Shown: positions 52,707-59,276 of the stretch, in pieces
How positions within the stretch are numbered: the stretch's first letter is position 1
How the letters are laid out: every line of letters begins with the position of its first letter
DNA from: Verrucomicrobiaceae bacterium
Lineage (GTDB): Bacteria; Verrucomicrobiota; Verrucomicrobiia; Verrucomicrobiales; Verrucomicrobiaceae
Reading direction: 5' to 3'
Length of the DNA: 64,000 nt
Assembly: GCA_016713035.1 (NCBI GenBank)
Contig: JADJPW010000003.1
Location: 310,001-374,000 of the forward strand
Notes under the pieces: model-generated
The model's input: the letters and a program-made list of their open reading frames with translations, nothing else
Databases searched by the model: none
Told to the model about the DNA's origin: nothing
Translations under genes and position numbers: made by a program

Positions 52707-53905
52707 ACGCTCGGTTGACTGGCCCGCGCTGCTTGTGCGCCGGTCTTCTCGGTTTTCTGCTCGCTGGGCTGCTCAATGGCTTGGAAGCTCTCTGTGCGCT
52801 CGTCCATGTGCCCCAGCAGCACTTTGGCGTAGTACACTTCGAGCCTTCCGTCGCTGCGCGTTTTGAGTCCCACATACCGCTCTCTCAGGGCCATGCTCAC
52901 CAGGTAGCTCACCATGCCGTATTTGATTTTCCCGGTGCTGGCCACTTTGCGTGTCTCCATGCCTTCATATTCGATCTCTGGCTCGGGTTGCTCCCACTTG
53001 CGGGCGGATTTCTCATAGACCTCGGCGGGGCGTTTCAGGCCCAGCGCTTCGTGCGGACGCTGCGTGTTGAACTCCTCGCGCCACACGTCAAAAATGGCCT
53101 GCCTCTGTGCCGGATCGCTCACAGCCCGGCTGCTGGAGAGCTCTTGGATCTCGCGTGCGATGTCCTTGTGCAGCCGCTCGTGTGCTCCGTTGTCCTGCGG
53201 ACAGCCAGGACGTGAGCGCTCCAGCTCGATGCCCAGCGCCAGCCACCATGCCGAGAGCCTTGAGAGTCCCAACAGGCCGTTGGCGCTGGCAAAAGGTGGG
53301 CCGTTGTCGCTGCGAATGGCTTGTGGCATTCCATAGTTGGCAAAGAGCTCGGCAAAGATGTCCCGCACCGTCTCGGTGCGCCCATTGGGCAGGTGGCGCA
53401 ATTCGAGCACAAAACGGCTAAACTCGTCGCGCACGGTGAGCGGATTGCTGCGCCCCGCACCGTCATTCCACCAGCCTTTGAAGTCCACGCTCCACACTTC
53501 GTTGCAGGCGCTGGCACGGCGTCCGTGGGCAATGCGCCCGCCTGGCATCTTCGAGGGTCTTTTGAGCCGCTCGTGACTCAGGCCGCAGCGGCGCAGCACC
53601 CGCTTGAAGCTGCTCTCGCTGGGTGCGCTGCCCCAACTGCGCTCGTAGATGTCGCGCAGCTTGCGCGCACCCCAGAAGCGGTGCGCGTTGTGCAGGCTCA
53701 CGATGCGGAATATCTCCTCCTCATCCAGCGCCTTGGGACTGCTTTGTGGCCGCCGGCTGGCGTCGCTGAGTCCGGCCCGGCCTTCCGCCAGGAAGTTCTT
53801 TTTCCATTTGTAGCCGGTTTTCGCGCTGATGCCGAACTCGCGGCAGAGGCAGCGAAAGTTGTCTGTCTGAAGCGCACGAAGCGCGAATTGAGTTCTCTGG
53901 TTCAT
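52667..53905 (-). CDS. IS481-family transposase
   Basis: 412 residues from the ATG at 53905. N-terminal HTH (QTDNFRCLCREFGISAKTGYKW, with LSDASRRP following), then the integrase core: EVWSVDFKGWW (first Asp), AIRSDNGPPFAS (second Asp) and GAHERLHKDIARE (Glu), and the typical EFNTQRPHEALGLKRPAEVY near residue 290. It appears intact, so the element could be active. The C-terminal tail runs through half of the perfect hairpin at 52632-52706. Confidence 0.85.
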   Translation of the reverse strand: MNQRTQFALRALQTDNFRCLCREFGISAKTGYKWKKNFLAEGRAGLSDASRRPQSSPKALDEEEIFRIVSLHNAHRFWGARKLRDIYERSWGSAPSESSFKRVLRRCGLSHERLKRPSKMPGGRIAHGRRASACNEVWSVDFKGWWNDGAGRSNPLTVRDEFSRFVLELRHLPNGRTETVRDIFAELFANYGMPQAIRSDNGPPFASANGLLGLSRLSAWWLALGIELERSRPGCPQDNGAHERLHKDIAREIQELSSSRAVSDPAQRQAIFDVWREEFNTQRPHEALGLKRPAEVYEKSARKWEQPEPEIEYEGMETRKVASTGKIKYGMVSYLVSMALRERYVGLKTRSDGRLEVYYAKVLLGHMDERTESFQAIEQPSEQKTEKTGAQAARASQPSVSQTQGGTFLGEA

Positions 53906-54156
53906 GATGTCGGTGGTGTGCCAAGGCATCCATTAGCCTGCTGCCCCAAGGGACAGAGCGTTACCCATGTCCTGAACCATTTGTGTTACCTATGTCCTGA
54001 ACCCGCACCCAGTTCCCTGTTCGCAGTTGGGCGGGAACGGAGAGGCAACCACGGATAGGACGGATAAGTCGGATTCCACCGATGCACCGGACTGTAGCCG
54101 AGCTGTTGGCTCAATTGCCTTCATCCGTCACATCCGTGGTTCTCTCTCCTCTCTCC

Positions 54157-54235
54157 TCTATCCTCTTCCCTCTAACTTCTCACCTCTAACTTCTCACTTC
54201 TAACTTCTCACTTCTCACTTCTCACTTCTGCCTCC
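54157..54235. repeat. Pyrimidine-rich heptad array downstream of moaA
   Basis: The tract divides cleanly every 7 nt, e.g. CTCTCTC, CTCTATC, CTCTTCC, CTCTAAC, TTCTCAC, CTCTAAC, TTCTCAC, TTCTAAC, then TTCTCAC three times. It is preceded at about 54050-54145 by an inverted pair (ACCACGGATAGGACGG / CCGTCACATCCGTGGT). No gene fits 54001-54237. Confidence 0.7.
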
Positions 54236-54237
54236 CC

Positions 54238-55284
54238 TCACCCTCCGATGGCGATCATGCGGCGGTTCGGCTGGTAATTATGGCGGAAGTCGTGCTCCTT
54301 CGGTTTGCGGGCGACGACGTTTTCAAAGAGCGCGGTGAGCTCGGCATCGCTGCAATGCGCACGGAGCGCGGTGCGCAGGTCGAATTCCAGGTAGCTGCCC
54401 AGGCAGGGGCGTAGCTTGCCATCGCTGGTGAGGCGGAGCTTGTTGCAGCTCTCGCAGAAGTGCAGGTTCGTCATCGCGCCGATGAAACCGATGCGCTGAT
54501 CGCGACCAGGCACTTCATAATAGGTGGCGGGGCCGTTCGTTTTGAAGTCGGGCAGCGCCTTGAGAGCGCCGTAGTGCTTTTCCACGAGCTTCAGCGCCGT
54601 GCCGGTAGCGAGGAAGTTTTCGTCGCTGAGCATGTCCTGGGTGCTCACGGGCATGAGCTCGATGAAGCGCAGCAAAACGCCCTTTTGCGCGGCGAAGTCG
54701 ATCAGCGCGGGCAGCTCGGCCTCGGTCTGGTTTTTGATGAGCACGCAGTTCAGTCGGATGCTGGCAAACCCGGCGTCCAAAGCCGCGTCGATGCCCGCGA
54801 GCACGTTGCTGAGCAAATCGCGACCCGTGCTGCGGCGGTAGCTGGCGGCATCGAGTGAGTCGAGCGAGATGTTCGCGCTGCGCACACCGGCGCGGACGAG
54901 TTTTTCGGCCATGGAGCCTACGGCATCGCTCTTGGCGAGCAGCGTGCCGTTCGTCGAGATGCCGAGATCACCGATGCCGGGCACGCGGGCGACTTCGGCA
55001 CAAAACGCCTCGATCCCAGGCCGTGTGAGCGGCTCCCCACCCGTGACGCGGATTTTATGAATGCCGAGCGTGGCCCCGACGCGGATCACGCGGAGCAGTT
55101 CTTCATAAGAGAGCACCTCGTCCTTCGGGAACCAGGCCTGTTCCTCCTCCGGCATGCAGTAGCGGCATCTCTCATTGCACCGGTCGGTGACAGAGACGCG
55201 TAAGTAGCTGATGTGATGGCCGTGGGTGTCGAGCAAAGGGGGGAAAGAGTTCGCGGTTCTCGGTTCGCGGTTCCCAGTTGTCAA
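54238..55284 (-). CDS. moaA: GTP 3',8-cyclase MoaA
   Basis: 348 residues. Radical SAM cluster SVTDRCNERCRYCMPEEE (CxxxCxxC), SAM-binding RVTGGEPLTRPG, and the C-terminal 4Fe-4S ligands CESCNKLRLTSDGKLRPC; ends in the conserved Gly-Gly (MIAIGG). First step of molybdopterin synthesis. The only start codons are TTG: at 55284, which adds repeat-encoded TGNREPRTANS, or at 55236 (LLDTHGHHISYLR), which fits the family better. No other moa gene is nearby. Confidence 0.9.
   Translation of the reverse strand: MTTGNREPRTANSFPPLLDTHGHHISYLRVSVTDRCNERCRYCMPEEEQAWFPKDEVLSYEELLRVIRVGATLGIHKIRVTGGEPLTRPGIEAFCAEVARVPGIGDLGISTNGTLLAKSDAVGSMAEKLVRAGVRSANISLDSLDAASYRRSTGRDLLSNVLAGIDAALDAGFASIRLNCVLIKNQTEAELPALIDFAAQKGVLLRFIELMPVSTQDMLSDENFLATGTALKLVEKHYGALKALPDFKTNGPATYYEVPGRDQRIGFIGAMTNLHFCESCNKLRLTSDGKLRPCLGSYLEFDLRTALRAHCSDAELTALFENVVARKPKEHDFRHNYQPNRRMIAIGG
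55249..55283. repeat. Heptad array at the 5' end of moaA
   Basis: GTTCGCG, GTTCTCG, GTTCGCG, GTTCCCA, GTTGTCA: five units with exact 7-nt period. On the minus strand it reads as the first codons of the annotated moaA frame. Confidence 0.75.
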
Positions 55285-55350
55285 ACGGCAAGGCGGCGGC
55301 GGAATCGTGATTGACGCCGCGCCGGGCGATTTGGTAGCGTCCGGGCCGTC

Positions 55351-56934
55351 ATGAAAAACATCCTTATTCCATTGGTGTGTCTGTTGATCGGTCTCGGTGC
55401 GGGCTATGGGCTGCGCACGAATCAGGCGGAGTCTGCTACAGCGGAGACGGTAGCGAAGAAGACTGAATCCTCCACTGAGCGTGCGAAGGTGGGTGCTTCC
55501 GCATCGAGTATGGCAGCTCCGAGGAGGTCAGTGGCGCAGTTGGGGGATTGGGTGAGTGATTTTCTGGAGGATTATGATTCGAGGGCTGCTCAGAAGGAGG
55601 CGGCTAACATGAGCGAGGAGGAGCTGAAGTCGGCTCTCTCTTTGCTAGTGACAAAGCCGCGCAGCAGCACACGCGACTCGCTGCGTGCGATATTGTATCA
55701 GGCGTGGGCGCAGAAGGACATGCAGGCGGCATGGAAGGCGGCGCTGGCGGACCCGCTGGATACTCGCGGGACGCTCACCGGGGCGGTGGCGGGTGTTTTG
55801 GCGAAGACGAATCCCAAAGCGGCACTCGAACTCGTGCAGACGATGGGGATCGGTGGGCGGCGGTCTGGTGCGCAGAGTGCGGTAATGTCTGCCTGGAGCA
55901 AAAAAGACGTGGTGGAGGCGATTGAGTATGCGTTGCAGCACCCGGAGATACTGGGGTATTACTCATCTACCTCGTTCTCGTTCGCGACGGACTTGTCGAA
56001 GTTGGCGCAGAAGGAGCCTGTCCGGGCGGCGGCTCTGGCCATGCGGTTCGCGGACGGATCTCGCCGCACCAGTCTGCTCGGTCCGCTGATGGATGGCTGG
56101 ATCGAGCGTGATGCAAAGGCTGCCTTTGATTGGGCGCTGGAGCAGACGAACCCCAAGCTGAGGCAGGAGGCCGTGGCGGCAGCAGTCGGCGCCTGGTCCA
56201 AGACGGACCCAAAAGCAGCGCTGGAGTATGTGCAGAGCATTCCAGACAACGATGTGCGTCAGCAGTCCTTCAAGGCCGCATGGTCGGATTGGTTCAAATA
56301 CGATCCACTGGCTGCGGCGGATCACTTGAATGGCATCAAGGATGAAAAGATGCTGGAAGAAGTGAGGTTCGATTTCTCTTTCAACACGGATGGCTACACC
56401 GCCGAGGAGCGTGGTCAGGTGCTAGCGAAGCTGCCGGAGGGGACCTTCAAAACGAAGGTAATGGATACCATGAGCGATAGTCTGATCCGCAAGGGCAACT
56501 ACGCGGCGGCGATTGATCTGCTGGAGGTGCTTCCAGATTCTACTGGTCGAGATCGGAGTGTGTCCAAACTGAGTGCTGAATGGGCGAAGAACGATCCTGC
56601 GGCGGTGAAAGAGTGGCTGAGTAAGCTCCCAGACTCGACGGATCGTGATCTGGGCATCGTCGGCTATGCACGCATGCTGGCTCGCAGTGATCCTTCGGCA
56701 GCGATCGCTGAGGTCAACGCGATCCCCGACACGACTCTGCGCAGCTCTGCTCTCAGCAACATCGCGGTGGTCTGGCTGCGCACGGATGAGGCCGCCGCGA
56801 GAGCCTGGATGAGCACCCAGAAGGGCATCTCCAGCACGGATCTGCGCATGATTGAGATGATGGCAAAGCTGGGCGGCGGCAGCAGCATGCTCGATCACCT
56901 CTCCATGCCACTGCGAGTGGGGCAGCGGCGGTGA
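55351..56934 (+). CDS. Exported helical-repeat protein, Verrucomicrobia type
   Basis: 527 residues with an N-terminal membrane segment (ILIPLVCLLIGLGAGYGL). The body consists of repeated units of about 30 residues with the core W-x-x-x-D-P-x-A-A, e.g. AVMSAWSKKDVVEAIEYAL, GWIERDAKAAFDWAL, AVGAWSKTDPKAALEYV, AEWAKNDPAAVKEWLSKLPDS. The repeats are alpha-helical and TPR-like, and probably mediate protein contacts in the periplasm. No catalytic motif is seen. Divergent from moaA, with a 66-bp gap. Confidence 0.65.
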   Translation: MKNILIPLVCLLIGLGAGYGLRTNQAESATAETVAKKTESSTERAKVGASASSMAAPRRSVAQLGDWVSDFLEDYDSRAAQKEAANMSEEELKSALSLLVTKPRSSTRDSLRAILYQAWAQKDMQAAWKAALADPLDTRGTLTGAVAGVLAKTNPKAALELVQTMGIGGRRSGAQSAVMSAWSKKDVVEAIEYALQHPEILGYYSSTSFSFATDLSKLAQKEPVRAAALAMRFADGSRRTSLLGPLMDGWIERDAKAAFDWALEQTNPKLRQEAVAAAVGAWSKTDPKAALEYVQSIPDNDVRQQSFKAAWSDWFKYDPLAAADHLNGIKDEKMLEEVRFDFSFNTDGYTAEERGQVLAKLPEGTFKTKVMDTMSDSLIRKGNYAAAIDLLEVLPDSTGRDRSVSKLSAEWAKNDPAAVKEWLSKLPDSTDRDLGIVGYARMLARSDPSAAIAEVNAIPDTTLRSSALSNIAVVWLRTDEAAARAWMSTQKGISSTDLRMIEMMAKLGGGSSMLDHLSMPLRVGQRR

Positions 56935-56965
56935 GGGAGCGCCTTCATCTTTCCGACCGCTCCCT
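56934..56965 (+). terminator. Possible terminator hairpin
   Basis: Perfect 8-bp stem AGGGAGCG (56934-56941) / CGCTCCCT (56958-56965) with a 16-nt loop directly after the stop codon of the helical-repeat gene. There is no T run, so intrinsic termination is uncertain. Confidence 0.35.
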
Positions 56966-57111
56966 GAGCCGCTGGCCAGCGAATGAAAACCCTCCTGGCA
57001 GCCCAAACTGCGCCAGCAGGGTCGCCATCTTGCTCCGCAAGAGGAGCCCGAGGCTCTCGCTAGGCTTCGCTTCGTCATGATTTGTGAATTCATGAGACGA
57101 AGATGGGGGAT

Positions 57112-57193
57112 TTAAACCGCTTATATGACGCTCATTGAACGCTGATATTTGGTTTGGGATTAGCGTCGGGTCAGCGTCAAATGAGCGGTTAAA
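57112..57193. repeat. Long imperfect hairpin of ACGCT-type repeats
   Basis: Left arm 57112-57145 (TTAAACCGCTTATATGACGC...) and right arm 57159-57193 (...CAGCGTCAAATGAGCGGTTAA) are inverses with about 80% match and a 13-nt loop. Words such as GACGCT and GCGTC recur within each arm. A related hairpin lies at 62354-62428. The rest of 56966-57380 holds short palindromes (CTCTCGCGGAGCGAGAG near 57280) and no gene. Confidence 0.6.
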
Positions 57194-57310
57194 AAATCAC
57201 CAAACCTTAGGACGCGAGGCATATCTCCCACCCTGTCCGTCATGCGTGCCTCTCTCTTGCTCGCGGACGCTGCGAGCTCCTCTCGCGGAGCGAGAGGGCT
57301 ACTTTGCTTC

Positions 57311-57357
57311 GCCGGTTCGTGGCCTGGAGCAACTGCGGTGCGAGGTTGTGGAGGTCG
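57311..57357. repeat. Fragment of TPR-coding DNA outside the STAND gene
   Basis: GCCGGTTCGTGGCCTGGAGC (57311-57330) and the following bases match, with two small insertions, the DNA of the TPR units of the STAND gene at 59277-61985 (for example near 59415-59450). Only about 45 bp remain and there is no open frame. Suggests a lost second TPR gene or a past rearrangement. Confidence 0.55.
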
Positions 57358-57380
57358 CGGACGGCGTCGGTCAGCGGCGG

Positions 57381-57549
57381 CAGGGCTTACGCATGCAATC
57401 GGGAACTGCATCTAGAGGCTCTTCATTTTCCAGCCGGTTCAGGGAGGCCAGCAGATTCCTTTTGAAACCAATCTGTTGGCCTCCCTGAATCTGCTGGAGA
57501 TCATCTGTTCTCTGTCTTGAGATGGAGCGTCGAGTTTGGGTGCGTAAGC
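57381..57549. repeat. MITE-like element, left copy
   Basis: About 169 bp, ends in short inverted words (GGGCTTACGCA at the left, TGCGTAAGC at the right). The inside is dominated by a palindrome whose arms contain TTCAGGGAGGCCAGCAGATT and its inverse. An inverted copy about 90% identical lies at 62494-62662, on the other side of the STAND island. The copies carry no coding capacity. Confidence 0.65.
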
Positions 57550-57578
57550 GCTACAGCGGCATTGAGGCAAAGCCGCAC

Positions 57579-58489
57579 TCAGACCAGCGTGACCGCGCAG
57601 GGGGCGGCCTCGCCGGCGTCGTTGGCGGCGGTGATTTGGAATGCTGGGGCGGGAAGGTCGGGGGGGAGGTCCTGCAAGAGGATCTCCAGGCTGTGAACGG
57701 TTTGCAGATGCTCCCAGGAGTCGGCACCCGGTCGCCGCATCTGCACGCGGTAGCGGCGGGCATGGCGGGCGCGTTCCCAGGTGAGCAGCCAGGCTCCGGT
57801 GGGCAGTTTTCGGCCTTCGCGGCGGGTACGGGATCGGGCGCGGTGAGCTTTGCGGGCTCGTTCAGGCCAAAGAGTCGCCAGCGTGCATCATCCTCGGCCA
57901 GCAGCACATGCAGCTCGCTGATCACGCTGCGATAGCGGGTGCGCAGGTGCTCCAGCGCCTCGTCCTTCGCCTGCACGGCGGCAGCCAGACCGATCTCGGT
58001 GCGGAGCACCTCCCGGCGGGCGGCACGCAGCGCCTCATGGGCGGCGGCGCAGGCGGCAGCGGTGGCCTGCATGTCCGCGCTTTCCAGCTCTGGCTTCGCG
58101 CCGAACCAGCCCGCCAGTCGAGTGAGCAGCCCGGCCCGCTTGTCCTGGCTCTCCGGCACCTGCGTGCTGCTGTCGGGGAAACCCGCCGCGTCCCAATTCA
58201 CGTTGAAGGTGGGGCCGTAAAACATCACCAGCCGCAGGCGGCAGCGCCCCAGCGTGCGTTTGGACTCCGCATCGGCTTCCAGAAAGGTCCGCCGCGCCGC
58301 CCCACGCTCCGCCTTCCAGCGGCCCGCCTCCGCCTGGGTGTCCTGGGCCTGTTTCACGGCTGCCTCCATCACCGGACCCGTGTTGATCTTGAGGCCCATG
58401 GCATCGCCATGCGCCGCGCAAGCCCGCGCCATGTCCATCAGAGCCGCCAGGAGCTCGGAGGGGTTTGTTGGGGTCGGGTTTGCGGCCAT
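57579..58489 (-). pseudogene. Fibronectin type III domain protein of Verrucomicrobia type, frameshifted
   Basis: The N-terminal frame gives a helical protein: SELLAALMDMARACAAHGDAMG, FYGPTFNVNWDAAGFPDSST, ARWRLFGLNEP. Near 57805 the frame breaks inside a Pro/Ala-rich linker. In the next frame the sequence continues as LPTGAWLLTWERARHARRYR and FQITAANDAGEAAP, a good Fn3 domain ending at TGA (57579-57581); the original frame instead runs on into nonsense rich in Pro/Ser to 57551. One missing base would restore a gene of about 303 residues. Proteins with this layout are frequent in Verrucomicrobia and Planctomycetes; function unknown. It sits inside the repeat-bracketed island. Confidence 0.6.
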
Positions 58490-58810
58490 GGGTCGTCTTG
58501 GGTTTGGTCATCTTCCTCTTACTCTTCCTCCTACTCCTCCTCCCGGCTGCAGCGCCTCCCGAACGGGAGGAAGAGGAGGAGTAAGAGGAGGAGGAGGATT
58601 GCGATGCGCCGCAAAGGCCCGCGCCATGTCCATCAGAGCCGCCAGAAGTTCGGAGGGGTTTGTGGGTGTAGGGTTTGCTGCCATAAGGGCTTGGGGGATA
58701 AAAAATCTTCCTCTTACTCCTACTCCGCCTCCTCCTCCCGGGTGCAGCGCCGCCCGAACGGGAGGAAGAGGAGGAGTAAGAGGAAGAGGAGGATTGCCAT
58801 GCGCCGCCCT
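58405..58810. repeat. Tandem duplication of the Fn3-gene 5' end with purine-rich hairpins
   Basis: The first 25 codons of the Fn3 gene (MAANPTPTNPSELLAALMDM) occur a second time at about 58607-58682 on the same strand, and a trace of a third copy (GATTGCCATGCGCCGC) starts near 58794. Between copies lie CTCCTCCTACTCCTCCTCCC / GGGAGGAAGAGGAGGAGTAA inverted tracts. Unit length is about 193 bp. The extra 5' end runs into the purine tract and stops, so it is not a gene. Confidence 0.65.
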
Positions 58811-58911
58811 GGAGTCATGGGAAGAGGCAATAAAGGACCTGTTTGGGCATCAAGGACCTCCGGCAGCTCCAAACCACTCTACTCCCTTCCCTCCGCCCTT
58901 TCAAGCTCCAC

Positions 58912-59230
58912 TCACCGAGCGTCGCTGAGGAGGTCCCGAGACTCGGTGGACGCGAAAAACCTTCCCGCCAGACCCTCCGCCGCCTTCCCGGCCTGCAAAC
59001 GCTTCTGCGGCTCCCCTGGCCGAGCCTCCCTTCCGCCTCAACGACCGTCGCTGAGGAGCCCCTGAGCCTCCGGCGGCACGAAACGGCTCCTTTTCCGACC
59101 GAGCCGGGATTCGATGCCCACTCACCGACGGTCGTTTTGTTCTCCCCGAGCCTCCTGCTGCCTCGGCGGAGAGCATTTTTCACCTCACCGCGCTTCGGCA
59201 CCGACTCAGCGAGCGTCGCTGAGTGGCTAT
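58912..59230. repeat. Degenerate repeats around TCAGCGA-GCG-TCGCTGA palindromes
   Basis: Four related palindromic words, CCGAGCGTCGCTGAGGAG (58917), ACGACCGTCGCTGAGGAG (59041), CCGACGGTCG (59127) and AGCGAGCGTCGCTGAG (59208), each followed by a CGAGxCTCxGGxGG-type tail. Spacing is 80-125 bp. Overlapping open frames on both strands have no recognisable protein; together with the tandem duplication this fills 58490-59276. Confidence 0.45.
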
Positions 59231-59276
59231 TGAGGGTGTTTTCCGGCCTCCGGCCTCGTTTTGGCCCCTCCCCGAG

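Larger units (their letters stand above)
52539..54000 (-). mobile_element. IS481-type insertion sequence, about 1.46 kb
   Basis: Left end TCAGGACATGGGTAACAC (52539-52556); the right end read inward is TCAGGACATAGGTAACAC (to 54000), 17 of 18 bases matching. A second copy of the end motif (GTTACCCATGTCCTGAAC) lies just inside the right end at 53969-53986. Carries one complete rve-type transposase on the minus strand. Separates parE from moaA. Confidence 0.75.
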
